A stretch of 58,702 bases of DNA from Mycobacterium syngnathidarum (GTDB taxonomy: Bacteria > Actinomycetota > Actinomycetes > Mycobacteriales > Mycobacteriaceae), in NCBI RefSeq assembly GCF_001942625.1, contig NZ_MLCL01000027.1, positions 1-58,702 on the forward strand, given 5' to 3'. Each line of letters starts with the position of its first letter. Position 1 is the stretch's first letter. This document shows positions 1-8,734 of the stretch, piece by piece. The translations under genes and the position numbers were made by a program. The notes under the pieces were generated by a model. It had not been told where the DNA came from and did no database searches. It saw only the letters and a program-made list of their open reading frames with translations.

Positions 1-136
1 GCTGCTTCGCCACCGTCGCGATAACGGTCGGCCCATTTCTTGGCTGTGGCCACCGAACATTGGAACCGCTCAGCCGCGCGCCGCAAACTCCAGCCCTGAT
101 CAACAACCGCCTGCGCAAGCCGCAACCCGTGCTGGC
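1..136 (-). mobile_element. IS481-type transposase, N-terminal fragment running off the window
   Basis: On the minus strand the frame ending at the window edge reads GLRLAQAVVDQGWSLRRAAE followed by RFQCSVATAKKWADRYRDGG. This is the helix-turn-helix start of IS481-family transposases, which normally continues into a DDE integrase core. No start codon is present in this frame upstream of about position 140; there the reading passes into the acyl-CoA synthetase gene in another frame. The element end, or a truncated 5' end of its transposase, therefore lies near 125-142. The exact junction and any target duplication cannot be set because the rest of the element is outside the window. Family call is from motif recognition only. 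Confidence 0.6.
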
Positions 137-847
137 CGGTGCGATGGCGGCGGCGACGTCGTCGGCACCGAGGTGGAGGCGGCGGCCCATATGGTGGACG
201 AGCAGGGCGACCAGGTCATTCGAACTCCACACCGACGCCTTGGGGATACCGGTCGTTCCCGACGAGGACATCACGTGTGCGGGCGCATCGGCGCTCGGCC
301 GATGCTCGTCGAGCTCGCCGGCGGTCAGAGGCGCCGAGTTGGCTGCCAGCGATTCCAGCGAACCGCTTCGGGCGGTCAACACGTGTTTGAGGTCGGGCAG
401 CCCGTCACGCAGCGTTTCCGCCAGGCCGACGTAGTCGAAGCCGCCGTTATCGTTGAGGACGATCAGCATCGAAGCCCGTACCGTGCCCAGCAGAGACCGC
501 AGCTCGGCGCCGCGCCAGCCGGTGCTCACCGGCAGGAACAGCGCGCCGATCCTGTTGCACGCCAGGTGCAGTGCCGGCAGCAAAACGCAGCCGGGCAGGT
601 GGATGGCGACCGGGTCGCCGGGCTCGACACCGTGATCGAGCAGGACCCGCGCAAGGCGCAGCGACAGGTCCCTGAGTTGGGCGTATGTCAGCTTTTCGCG
701 GGAATCGATGACCGCAGTCTTTTCGGGATGCCGTTGTGCGTGGTCGTCGACGACGTCCGCGATCGTCTGGTCGCCCCACACGCCGATCTCACGGAAGCGG
801 CCCGGGGCCGAGGCGGGCTGCATCCAAGGAATGTGGCGGTCGATCAT
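137..847 (-). pseudogene. Acyl-CoA synthetase (FadD-like), truncated by IS
   Basis: Starting at ATG 847, preceded by AAGGAG, the frame reads MIDRHIPWMQPASAPGRFRE and then follows an adenylate-forming enzyme: an N-terminal core, TYAQLRDLSLRLARVLLDHG, and the AMP-binding P-loop MSSSGTTGIPKAS near residues 207-219. Such enzymes activate a carboxylic acid to acyl-AMP and then acyl-CoA. The family needs about 500-550 residues, but recognisable sequence stops after VAAAIAPASTG (about 240 residues), where IS481-type sequence begins. The substrate-binding half and C-terminal lid are missing from the window, so the gene is inactive as seen. It sits about 100 bp downstream of the reductase on the same strand, suggesting one operon. 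Confidence 0.75.
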
Positions 848-951
848 ATCGTGGCTCCTTCGCAGAGACTGTGTTGTGGACCTGAGTTGGGATGTCGACT
901 GTGCGTGCCGGTGTCGGCGGGCTCCCGGGCGCACCACTCGATACGTGCGGG

Positions 952-2469
952 TCATCCTGGTGTTCGCCCGGCCGGGCTCGGGGTGCCGGCCGCGGCGTCC
1001 GTCGGGGCGTCGTGTGCCAGGGGGTGGGCGTGATCGAGCATGGCGGCCAGATCCGGGGTTTTGACCCGGGGGCTTCCTCGGCGCCGACCTGCTTGGATTT
1101 CGTGGGAGTCCAGCCGTAGCCATCCCGCCCAGTCCACGACGTTGACTGCGCGGTGCTCGAGCAGTTCGATGACCGTCCGGCGGTGGTCGTGTCTCGGCGG
1201 TGCGAGGCCGGGCAGGTCGGCCAGCAGGTTCTTGACGGTCTCGGCGGCGTCGGCTCGATTGGTGCCGATCACGCCACTGGGGCCGCGCTTGGCCCAACCG
1301 GTCACGTACTCGCCCGGCAGGAAATGGCCCTGTCCGTCCACTAGGCGGCCCCCTTGGTTGCGGATGGTTTGCGTACCGCTGTCGTAGGGCAAGTCGGCTA
1401 CCGGACGCACCTGGTAGCCGACGGAATGCAGCACCAGGTTCACGTCGAGCACCTCGTACTGGCCTGAACCGCGCGCCTGGCCGTCGTCGGTCAGTTCGTT
1501 GCGTTCGACAACCAGGGCATTGACGTGGTCGTCGCCGAGGATAGCGACAGGGCTCCGGAGGAATCTCAGGTGCAGTCTCCTCGGTTTGCCCTGCAGCGGC
1601 CGATCCGCCCACTGCCGCAGCGTTGAGACCATGCGTTCGAGCTGGGGCCTTCCCAACAGCTCGGCTCGCTCGCTTTCGCTCAACGCCAATTCGGTCGGAT
1701 CGATGATGAGATCGGCGTTGGACAGCTCGCCGAGTTCGCGAAGTTCGACCGGTGTGAATTTCATCTGCGCGGGGCCGCGTCGGCACAGCAGATAGATGTC
1801 GGTGATGGCGCTGGAGCCAAGTGCGGTGACGACCCGGTCGGGCACGTCGGTGGCGGCGATCTCCTCGGCGCTGCGCGCGAGCACTCGCGCGACATCGAGG
1901 GCGACGTTGCCGGCCCCCACCACGGCCACGCCCCGACCGTGCAGTGGGAAGTTGCGGTCGGCGGCGTCGGGATGTCCGGAATACCAGCCGACGAATTCTT
2001 TGGCCGCAAAGCTGCCCGGCAGGCGGCTACCGGGTACGTCCAGCACTCGGGCGTCTTCCGCGCCAAAAGCGTAGATGACGGCGTCGTAAAATCCTCGCAA
2101 CTCGTGTCGGCTGATATCACGGCCGACAGAGACGTTCCCCAGAAAACGGACCGTGGCTGAATGGGCGGTGAAGGGTGCGCCCAGAACGCGGGCGACCGAC
2201 TTGATCTTCTGGTTATCCGGCGCGACTCCGTACCGGACGAGCCCGAACGGCGAGGGCAGCCGTTCGAACACGTCTATCTTCACCGGGTGACCCGACTCCA
2301 CAAGTTCGGTCACCGCGTACAGGCCGGCCGGCCCCGCACCCACCACAGCGATGCGTGCCGGTCCGCGGGCCTCGCCGCCGGGGGCGACGGTGTGCGTCAC
2401 GCCGACCTCGGAGCGTGCTGACCGGTCTGGCTGCGCGTCAGAGCCGTACATCGATGTGGGGAACCGCAT
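952..2469 (-). CDS. Ferredoxin-NADP reductase, adrenodoxin-reductase (FprA/FprB) type
   Basis: Predicted flavoprotein of 505 residues moving electrons from NADPH to ferredoxin. An FAD-binding Rossmann motif VVGAGPAGLYAV lies near residues 41-52, followed by the family signature PFGLVRYGVAPD and a second nucleotide motif VVGAGNVALDVARVL near residue 180. The C-terminal part has the conserved YVTGWAKRGPSGVIGTNR stretch. It lies divergently to the P450-type operon at 2798-6116 and is the natural electron donor for the ferredoxin there; this link is inferred from context. Start chosen at ATG 2469; GTG 2403, preceded by GAGGT, is an alternative that keeps the whole FAD domain. Confidence 0.88.
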   Translation of the reverse strand: MRFPTSMYGSDAQPDRSARSEVGVTHTVAPGGEARGPARIAVVGAGPAGLYAVTELVESGHPVKIDVFERLPSPFGLVRYGVAPDNQKIKSVARVLGAPFTAHSATVRFLGNVSVGRDISRHELRGFYDAVIYAFGAEDARVLDVPGSRLPGSFAAKEFVGWYSGHPDAADRNFPLHGRGVAVVGAGNVALDVARVLARSAEEIAATDVPDRVVTALGSSAITDIYLLCRRGPAQMKFTPVELRELGELSNADLIIDPTELALSESERAELLGRPQLERMVSTLRQWADRPLQGKPRRLHLRFLRSPVAILGDDHVNALVVERNELTDDGQARGSGQYEVLDVNLVLHSVGYQVRPVADLPYDSGTQTIRNQGGRLVDGQGHFLPGEYVTGWAKRGPSGVIGTNRADAAETVKNLLADLPGLAPPRHDHRRTVIELLEHRAVNVVDWAGWLRLDSHEIQAGRRRGSPRVKTPDLAAMLDHAHPLAHDAPTDAAAGTPSPAGRTPG

Positions 2470-2797
2470 CGGAGGCTAATTGTCATCACGTTATTGAGGT
2501 ACCTCTTCCCGTTCTCTTCTTCCCGTCCGGCGTACAAAACTCCTGGTCCGTGGCCAGTGAACTGGCAAGACTGCTTGCCGATGATCGGCGGTGCGACAGA
2601 ATCCAGGAATCGTTTTCCTTGCCAGCGGTGTGGGTATGACCTATGATCATAGTGCTTAATGACATGAGTCACATCAACGATGACTTGTGTCAACACCGAC
2701 AACGGCGACGGGGCCCTTCGATCGACACAACAGTCTGGGCAGCCGGCGTCGACGCGCGGATCAAGATCGATGTGATTAGGTCGACGAAGGGAGTTTC
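2470..2797. promoter_or_regulatory. Divergent control region with a 12-bp palindrome and CATAGTG..AATGA motif
   Basis: This 328-bp gap separates the divergently transcribed reductase and alcohol dehydrogenase genes, so both promoters must lie here. At 2641-2652 it holds the perfect palindrome CTATGATCATAG, overlapping CATAGTGCTTAATGAC (2648-2663). A closely related sequence, CATAGTGTAATGATTATC, lies at 28693-28710 in the fadD/SDR divergent gap. The sites could bind a shared regulator; this is inference from sequence likeness only. No gene is visible in the gap. Confidence 0.4.
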
Positions 2798-3919
2798 GTG
2801 AAGACTCGGGCAGCCGTGCTCCATGGGCAGAACGAGCAGTTCAAGGTGCAGGAGGTGGATCTCGACCCGCCGGGCCCGCACGAGGTGCGGGTGCGCCTGG
2901 CGGCGACCGGCCTCTGCCACAGCGACTACCACCTGGTGACAGGCGATCTTCCGATGCCGTATCCGGTGATCGGCGGCCACGAAGGGGCCGGGGTCATCGA
3001 AGAGGTCGGCGCCGAGGTCACGGCGGTCGAACCGGGCGATCATGTGGTGTTGTCGTTCATCCCCGCGTGTGGGCACTGCCGCTCGTGTGCGGTCGGACAC
3101 TCCAACCTTTGCGACCTGGGTGCCAACATCCTGGCCGGTCCGCAGCTCGACGGGACCTACCGATTCCACGTGGGAGCGCAAGGCGCTGGCCAGATGTGCT
3201 TGCTGGGAACGTTTGCCGAGCACACCGTGGTGCCTGATGTTTCCGTCGTCAAGATCGATCGGAGCGTTCCGCTGCGCACCGCAGCCCTGATCGGGTGCGG
3301 CGTGCCCACCGGCTACGGGGCGGCAGTCAACAAGGCCAAGGTGCGGCCCGGTGAATCCGTGGTCGTCTGGGGCGCCGGGGGAATCGGCATGAACGCGATC
3401 CAGGGGGCCGCTACGTCGGGCGCCCGCGTCGTCGTGGCCGTCGAACCGGACGAGGCCAAGCGCAAACTCGCCTACGAAGTGTTCGGCGCGACACACGTCG
3501 TCGATCCGACCGCCGTCGACCCGGTCGACGCGGTGTTGGAGGCCACCTGGAACAGGGGGGCCGACGTGTCCATCGCCACGCCCGGCGTTCTGACCCAGGC
3601 GATCCTCGCACAAGCGCTGCAGGCGCTGGGGAAAGGCGGGCGGGCCGTCCTGGTCGCCGTGCCGCCCGCCGGCGCCGACCACCTACCCATCGCTCCCTTC
3701 GACGTTGTGATGTTCGAACGCCAGATCCTGGGCACCGTGTATGGCAGCAGCAACCCGTTCTCCGACATTCCCCAGCTGATCGACCTCTATCAATCCGGCA
3801 AATTGAAACTCGATGAGCTGGTGACCAACACCTACTCGCTTGATCAAATCAACGAGGGGTACGAGGCCATGCTCGCGGGTCGCAACATCCGCGGGTTGGT
3901 CATTCTGTCGGACGACTAG
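2798..3919 (+). CDS. Zinc-dependent, NDMA-type alcohol dehydrogenase
   Basis: Medium-chain alcohol dehydrogenase of 373 residues. Catalytic zinc ligands are C40 (GLCHSD), H61-E62 (GGHEGAG) and C167 (GCGVPTGYG). The structural zinc lobe has C91, C94, C97 and C105. The nucleotide motif GAGGIG is at 192-197. Overall sequence matches mycobacterial NDMA-dependent alcohol dehydrogenases, which hold the nicotinamide cofactor tightly. Start is GTG 2798 behind AAGGGAG. It is the first gene of an operon with P450, ferredoxin and aldehyde dehydrogenase, so it probably oxidises the alcohol made by the P450 to an aldehyde. The P450 is now broken, but this gene appears intact. Confidence 0.9.
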   Translation: MKTRAAVLHGQNEQFKVQEVDLDPPGPHEVRVRLAATGLCHSDYHLVTGDLPMPYPVIGGHEGAGVIEEVGAEVTAVEPGDHVVLSFIPACGHCRSCAVGHSNLCDLGANILAGPQLDGTYRFHVGAQGAGQMCLLGTFAEHTVVPDVSVVKIDRSVPLRTAALIGCGVPTGYGAAVNKAKVRPGESVVVWGAGGIGMNAIQGAATSGARVVVAVEPDEAKRKLAYEVFGATHVVDPTAVDPVDAVLEATWNRGADVSIATPGVLTQAILAQALQALGKGGRAVLVAVPPAGADHLPIAPFDVVMFERQILGTVYGSSNPFSDIPQLIDLYQSGKLKLDELVTNTYSLDQINEGYEAMLAGRNIRGLVILSDD

Positions 3920-4024
3920 CAGCCCAAGTGGAGAGCTGATTCCGCCCTGCAGTGCAAAGTTGTCTCGGCCACGGCCGCGACGCAAAACCGATAGCCGTTC
4001 GTGAAGATTGGAGCGAATTCAACA

Positions 4025-4313
4025 ATGACGACACAACAGCGCAACACCGATATCGATGACGAACGACCCACGCGGCTCAACGCCGAAGCGGCCGACAAGT
4101 TCATCGAGCATCTGAGCATGCACGACCGGGAGGTTCAACGCCACCGACTGGCGATCTACGACCGGATGCGTGAAGCATGCCCGGTCGGGCACTCCGTCGA
4201 ACACGGCGGCCACACCCGAATACCGGCTGGATCCCGACAAGCCACCGGTGTGGCACACCGGTGACACCTGGGGTGTGAAGTCTTTGCCGGTGATCTTCGA
4301 GGCCAGGTCGTGA
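4025..4313 (+). pseudogene. Cytochrome P450, large internal deletion with frame change
   Basis: From ATG 4025 (GGAG about 10 bases upstream) the frame reads a P450 N-terminus including HDREVQRHRLAIYDRMREAC and PVGHSVEHGG. It then jumps directly, in a different frame, to a P450 C-terminus: TPEYRLDPDKPPVWHTGDTW then GVKSLPVIFEARS and a TGA at 4311-4313. About 300 residues are absent, including the I-helix, ExxR and haem-cysteine regions, so it cannot be a working oxygenase. The join is near 4205-4215. The stop overlaps the ferredoxin start as GTGA, the usual tight coupling of a P450 with its redox partner. The in-frame reading from GTG 4001 or ATG 4025 would end at 4264 as a short nonsense peptide. 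Confidence 0.85.
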
Positions 4314-4534
4314 CGAGTCCCGTGACCAGCAAATCCGCAGAGGTCACCGTCGATCTCAACCGGTGCATGGGCCATGCCCGCTGCCACTCACTGGCACCTG
4401 CGGTTTATGGCCTGGACGACGAAGGAAAGTCCGTCGTGATCGTCAATCCCGTTCCGCCAGAGTTGGTCAACGAAGCAGAGGAAGGCGCGCAGGCGTGCCC
4501 CGAACACGCGATCACAGTTCGCTACCACGATTGA
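4310..4534 (+). CDS. 3Fe-4S ferredoxin, P450 partner type
   Basis: Small ferredoxin of 74 residues with the motif C19-x2-H22-x2-C25 and C63-P64. In mycobacterial P450-associated ferredoxins the second cluster position is often not cysteine, which leaves a 3Fe-4S cluster; histidine here fits that pattern. It would pass electrons from a reductase such as the one at 952-2469 to a P450. Start is GTG 4310, overlapping the TGA of the degenerate P450. Because the local P450 is deleted, the protein must serve another P450 or be dispensable; this is inference. Confidence 0.9.
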   Translation: MTSPVTSKSAEVTVDLNRCMGHARCHSLAPAVYGLDDEGKSVVIVNPVPPELVNEAEEGAQACPEHAITVRYHD

Positions 4535-4589
4535 CAGCTCGTCACCAGCTGACCAAAACCGTCTTACAACCAGCAAAGCGAGACCCAAG

Positions 4590-6116
4590 ATGACAATGAC
4601 GGCACCGCTGAAATCCGATGTGCGATGGCGCTTCGAGCAATACATCGGCGGGACATGGCGTCCCTCCGTCAGTGGCAAACGCAGGCAGGTCATCGACCCG
4701 GCCACCGCGACCGTCGTCGGCGATGTCGCCGACGGAGGGATCGCCGACGTCGAGGCGGCGGTCGCGTGTGCCCGCACGGCCTTCGACGAGGGCCCCTGGG
4801 CCGGCCTGGACGTGCGAAGCAGGGTCCGAGCGCTGCAGCCAGCCATCGACTACCTGGTCGAAAACCAGGACGCCCTCCTGGAAGCGGAAATCGCCGAATG
4901 CGGATCTCCGATCAAGACGGCGAGCGCTCTGCACGTCGGATTCGCCTTGGCCCACAGCCAGTACTTCCTCGATATGGCCCCAAGCGTGCGTCTGGAGCAG
5001 CCATTGGGGTTCCATTCGCCGCCGTTTAGCGTCAGTCACGTCGTACGGGAACCCGAGGGCGTCGTCGCGGCCATCACCCCGTTCAACTTCCCGCTCTTGT
5101 TGGCCGTGTGGAAAGTCATTCCCGCACTGCTGATGGGCAACAGCGTCGTGCTCAAGCCCAACCCACGCACGCCGCTGTCGGCGATGCTACTGGCTGAAGC
5201 ATTGTCGCGCACAGATCTTCCCCCCGGGCAATTCAACGTCGTCACCGGGGACGTCGAAGTGGGCCAATACCTCGTCGAAAGCGCTCTGGTGGACCATGTC
5301 ACGTTCACCGGCAGCACCGGGGTCGGGCGGAGCGTCGCCGCCGGGGCTGCGCAAACGTTGAAGAACGTCACCCTAGAGCTCGGCGGAAAGTCGCCGTCAG
5401 TCATCCTGCCCGACGCTGACTTCGATCTCGTCGTCGACGGCGTGCTGTTCGGCGTCAACTTCTACGCCGGGCAGTGCTGTGAAGCGGGCAGCCGGGTCTT
5501 CGTGCCACGCGGGCGCGAAGAGGAACTCATCGACCGGCTGGTGCGGCGGGCCGCCACGATCAGACTCGGAGACACGCGCAACCCGCAGACCGACCTCGGC
5601 CCGGTGATCTCGGCCGAGAAAGCCGCCGAGCTGGAGCGCGTCGTCAATGACGCCGCGGCCGCCGGCGCCACAGTGGCGTGTGGTGGTCGTCGTGCCGACA
5701 TCGGCGACGGCTACTTCTTCCAGCCGACAGTGATCCACAACGTCAACAACGACATGCCGATCGCCCGTCAGGAGCTTTTCGGCCCCGTGCTGTCGGTCAT
5801 CGGGTACGACTCCGTCGACGACGCGGTGCGCCTGGCCAACGACACGATATACGGCTTGGCAGCGACGGTGTGGTCCACCAACATGGTCAACGCCTACGAA
5901 ATCAGCCGCCGGTTACGCGCCGGCACGGTCTGGATCAATGACCACCACCAGTTGCGCCCCGACGCACCGTTCGGCGGATACCGGCAAAGCGGCATCGGCC
6001 GCGAACTCGGAGACGACGGATTCCTCGATTTCACCGAAGCCAAACACATCTACATGAGCCTGACGAATGATCGCCAGTCGCGCTTCTGGTCCCTAATCCT
6101 GCCCGCTGAGGAATAG
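4590..6116 (+). CDS. NAD(P)-dependent aldehyde dehydrogenase
   Basis: Full-length aldehyde dehydrogenase of 508 residues. Visible motifs: TPFNFP with the oxyanion Asn166, cofactor loop FTGSTGVG (239-246), general base Glu263 in LELGGKSP, and GQCC with the catalytic cysteine at 297 (GQxC pattern). It oxidises aldehydes to carboxylic acids. Fourth gene of the alcohol dehydrogenase, P450, ferredoxin operon, 55 bp after the ferredoxin. In the inferred route a terminal methyl is hydroxylated, oxidised to an aldehyde and then to an acid ready for CoA activation. The ribosome site before ATG 4590 is weak; ATG 4596 is an equally good start. Confidence 0.9.
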   Translation: MTMTAPLKSDVRWRFEQYIGGTWRPSVSGKRRQVIDPATATVVGDVADGGIADVEAAVACARTAFDEGPWAGLDVRSRVRALQPAIDYLVENQDALLEAEIAECGSPIKTASALHVGFALAHSQYFLDMAPSVRLEQPLGFHSPPFSVSHVVREPEGVVAAITPFNFPLLLAVWKVIPALLMGNSVVLKPNPRTPLSAMLLAEALSRTDLPPGQFNVVTGDVEVGQYLVESALVDHVTFTGSTGVGRSVAAGAAQTLKNVTLELGGKSPSVILPDADFDLVVDGVLFGVNFYAGQCCEAGSRVFVPRGREEELIDRLVRRAATIRLGDTRNPQTDLGPVISAEKAAELERVVNDAAAAGATVACGGRRADIGDGYFFQPTVIHNVNNDMPIARQELFGPVLSVIGYDSVDDAVRLANDTIYGLAATVWSTNMVNAYEISRRLRAGTVWINDHHQLRPDAPFGGYRQSGIGRELGDDGFLDFTEAKHIYMSLTNDRQSRFWSLILPAEE

Positions 6117-6263
6117 GAGCGGGGGCCGCCCACCGCCTAGCGTCGCCGACCGCGGTGCAGGTGTCGCTTCCCGCTGGCCCGGTCGACCAACACCTCGTCG
6201 GCCAATCATCGTCAGCAACCGCTTCGCCTCGTCCGCGCCAATTCGCTACCCGGCCCTGCAGCG

Positions 6264-6281
6264 TGTTAACCGCTGTTAGCA
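6264..6281. promoter_or_regulatory. TetR-type operator candidate
   Basis: Imperfect palindrome TGTTAAC-CGCT-GTTAGCA; the arms differ at one position. It lies about 90 bp before the TetR-family gene that starts at 6371, a usual place for an autoregulatory operator. No binding data; the assignment rests on symmetry and position. Confidence 0.4.
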
Positions 6282-6370
6282 TTGCTGTTGGCCGCGGTGG
6301 GACCACGCGAGTTCAGGGCACAAGCAGGCGACGCCGGCCCATGTGGTTTCACCCAAGAGGAAGGGGCACG

Positions 6371-6997
6371 GTGAGCGGAGCGATCGTTACTCAACGGACT
6401 CGGGGAAGCGAACGTCGTGAGCGGATTCTGGCCGCGGCCGCCGAGCTCATCGCCGAGCGGGGATATCACGCCGTGTCGATGACGGATCTCGGTGTGGCGG
6501 CTGGAATCGTGGGACCGGGAATCTACCGGCATTTCGACAGCAAGGCCGCCGTGCTCGCGTCGCTGTTCGAGCGGGTGATCGACGCGCTGCTGGAGCGGGC
6601 CTCGACCATCGTGGACCAGGCTCGTGATGAGCGTGAGGCGTTGACTGGGCTGGTCGCCGACCATGTCTCGCTGGTGATCAACGATCGGGAGCTGGCGATT
6701 GTCTATTACCGCGAGTTGCATAACTTGTCCGATGAGCAGCGGCGCCGCCTGCGACGTAAGCAGCGACTGTATCTCGAGGAATGGGTGCACGTGGTCGCGG
6801 AGTTGCGGCCGGAGCTTGATGAGGCCGACGTCCGCGCGGTCGTACATGGTGCGATCGGCGCGATCCAGTCGATCCTTCACTACCGCGACACCGGCCTGCC
6901 CCCCGAGCGGGTCGCTGCCCGTCTGGCCGCCATGGGTTACGCGGTGCTCGGCATAGCAGCCAGCGACGACCTGCCCAGGATTGTGAACGATGACTAA
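6371..6997 (+). CDS. TetR-family transcriptional regulator
   Basis: Regulator of 208 residues. The N-terminal helix-turn-helix reads RILAAAAELIAERGYHAVSM followed by TDLGVAAGIVGPGIYRHFDSKAAVL, the classic TetR DNA-binding domain, and an alpha-helical ligand domain follows. Start taken as GTG 6371 behind AGAGGAAGGGG; an open frame extends further upstream without protein-like sequence. The stop lies just before a metallo-beta-lactamase-fold gene on the same strand, so the two are probably co-transcribed. Likely ligand is an acyl-CoA or related lipid given the surroundings, but this cannot be read from the sequence. Confidence 0.88.
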   Translation: MSGAIVTQRTRGSERRERILAAAAELIAERGYHAVSMTDLGVAAGIVGPGIYRHFDSKAAVLASLFERVIDALLERASTIVDQARDEREALTGLVADHVSLVINDRELAIVYYRELHNLSDEQRRRLRRKQRLYLEEWVHVVAELRPELDEADVRAVVHGAIGAIQSILHYRDTGLPPERVAARLAAMGYAVLGIAASDDLPRIVNDD

Positions 6998-7049
6998 CAT
7001 TTGTGCGTGTGACGGTGTGCGTCGGGACCGCGACAGGAGGAACACAGCC

Positions 7050-8093
7050 ATGGCCGAGGCGCCGGGGGCCGTTCAGCGGCAGGCCTGGGTCGACGGCGTG
7101 TTGCCGCCGGTCGAGCAGGTGCGACCGGGATTGTGGTCGATCCCGGTGCCAATCCCGGACAATCCGTTGCGATACGTGCTGGTGTATGCGTTCGAGCTGC
7201 CTGACGGGGTCGCCATCGTCGACGCCGGCTGGGACACCGAGGAAGCGTGGACGGCCCTCGTCGAGGGACTGTCCAAGGCCGGATGCGACATCACCGACGT
7301 CTCTGCGGTGCTGATCACGCACGTCCACCCCGACCACTACGGATTGGCTGGGCGGGTGCGCGAGCATTCCGGAGCATGGGTCGGGGTGCACCCGGCCGAT
7401 GCCGCGGTGTTGCCCACCCGCTACGGCGAGGTAGAACCTCTCGTGGCGAGTATGCGGGACCTCTTGGTGGACTGCGGGGTGCCCGAGGTCGAGTTGGACG
7501 AACTGAGCTCGGCGTCGCTTGGAATCCGGCAGTTCGTCCGGCAGGCCGAACCGGACCGGTTCATCGACGATGGCGATCGTCTCCCGTTGCCGGGCTGGAA
7601 CCTGCGCGCGATCTGGACGCCCGGCCATTCGCCCGGGCATCTCTGCTTCGCCGAGCCCGACCGCAGGCTGATGCTGACCGGCGATTGTGTGTTGCCGCGG
7701 ATCACCCCGAACATCTCCGTGCATCCCCAGCAAGCCGCCAATCCCCTCGCCGACTTCCTCGCCTCGCTGGCCAAACTGCGTGGATATCAACCCGACGAGG
7801 TGCTTCCCGCCCACGAATACCGCTTCGACGCGTTCACAACCAGGCTGGACGAACTTTTCGCCCATCACCGCACGCGCCTTGGTGAGATCGAACGCGCGGT
7901 GGCCGACTGCCCTGGGGCAACCTGCTGGCAGATCACCACCCGCCTGGGGTGGTCGCGGCCCTGGGCTCAGGTACCCAACTTCATGCGCCGGGCCGCCAAC
8001 GGTGAAACACTGGCCCATCTGGCGCTCTTGGCGGCAGAGCACCGCGTAGAACCGATGCGTGACACCGTCACCACATGGTGGCCGAAGCAGTGA
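7050..8093 (+). CDS. Metallo-beta-lactamase-fold hydrolase
   Basis: Enzyme of 347 residues with the metal motif H91-V-H93-P-D95-H96 (THVHPDHYGL). Further metal-ligand regions are TPGHSPGHLCF and GDCVLP, and HEYRF comes late in the fold. These are features of the glyoxalase-II-like group, which often cleaves thioesters or lactones. Start set at ATG 7050 because AGGAGG stands 10 bases before it; an upstream ATG at 6990 overlaps the regulator stop. It probably forms a two-gene unit with the TetR regulator. A thioesterase-like role in the local acyl-CoA pathways is possible but not shown. Confidence 0.85.
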   Translation: MAEAPGAVQRQAWVDGVLPPVEQVRPGLWSIPVPIPDNPLRYVLVYAFELPDGVAIVDAGWDTEEAWTALVEGLSKAGCDITDVSAVLITHVHPDHYGLAGRVREHSGAWVGVHPADAAVLPTRYGEVEPLVASMRDLLVDCGVPEVELDELSSASLGIRQFVRQAEPDRFIDDGDRLPLPGWNLRAIWTPGHSPGHLCFAEPDRRLMLTGDCVLPRITPNISVHPQQAANPLADFLASLAKLRGYQPDEVLPAHEYRFDAFTTRLDELFAHHRTRLGEIERAVADCPGATCWQITTRLGWSRPWAQVPNFMRRAANGETLAHLALLAAEHRVEPMRDTVTTWWPKQ

Positions 8094-8244
8094 CCCGCGA
8101 TCCTGTATCCGACGGCCTCGACATTGCGCCTTCAGGCACCGCCCATGTCCGTGGCTGTGCCGTCAGCTCCGACAACACCACAGGCGTGAGGCCGACGGCC
8201 GATGTACCGTGTCGCTTCGATGTGCGGGATCTGGCCCGCTCTGG

Positions 8245-8718
8245 CTACCCGTAGTCGGCGACCACGACGGTGCGGTCGAAACTGTTCTCCGACCACACGC
8301 CGATGTGAGTGTGGGCGCAATCGGACATGATGGCGAGATATGCCGCGTTGTCATACCACCGGCTAATCAACTCCACACCGCTGATCGCTAGGGCCGGATT
8401 GATCGCCACCGTTTCGGCCACCCGACCCTGGAAACCGGCTGCGTCGGCGCGGTCTTGCGGCGTCGAACCGTCAGACCCGATATCACCGTTGAGGTCGCGA
8501 TTGTTCAGCACATCCCGGGCGTGCCATTCGGCGGCACGTTGCAGTTGCGGGATGATCGTGACGTCGTTGGTGCAGCCTGCCTGGTGCTGAATGGTGTACA
8601 CGTTGGCGACCACCGCGTCGTTGAGTCGTTTGTTGTCGCCGTGTGCGATCGGCATGCCAACCACAGCACCGACGGCGACGACCACCACGGCCGGCACGGT
8701 CAACAGCAAATGCCGCAT
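8245..8718 (-). CDS. Secreted CAP-domain (SCP-like) protein
   Basis: Protein of 157 residues with an N-terminal signal sequence MRHLLLTVPAVVVVAVGAVV ending near PIAHG. The mature part resembles small mycobacterial CAP-superfamily proteins: QLQRAAEWHARDVLNNRDLN, then a GSDGSTPQDRADAAGF stretch and ELISRWYDN. The fold is usually extracellular and of unclear activity. ATG 8718 is chosen because GAGGAG lies six bases before it; longer in-frame starts exist up to 8745. It is the last gene of the long mce operon on the minus strand, so it is probably exported along with the Mce machinery. Confidence 0.75.
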   Translation of the reverse strand: MRHLLLTVPAVVVVAVGAVVGMPIAHGDNKRLNDAVVANVYTIQHQAGCTNDVTIIPQLQRAAEWHARDVLNNRDLNGDIGSDGSTPQDRADAAGFQGRVAETVAINPALAISGVELISRWYDNAAYLAIMSDCAHTHIGVWSENSFDRTVVVADYG

Positions 8719-8734
8719 GTTCATCTCCTCGACG

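Noticed and set aside
173..1033. 286-codon plus-strand frame at the left edge
   Set aside because: Antisense to the acyl-CoA synthetase fragment, whose minus-strand reading has a start, ribosome site and P-loop.
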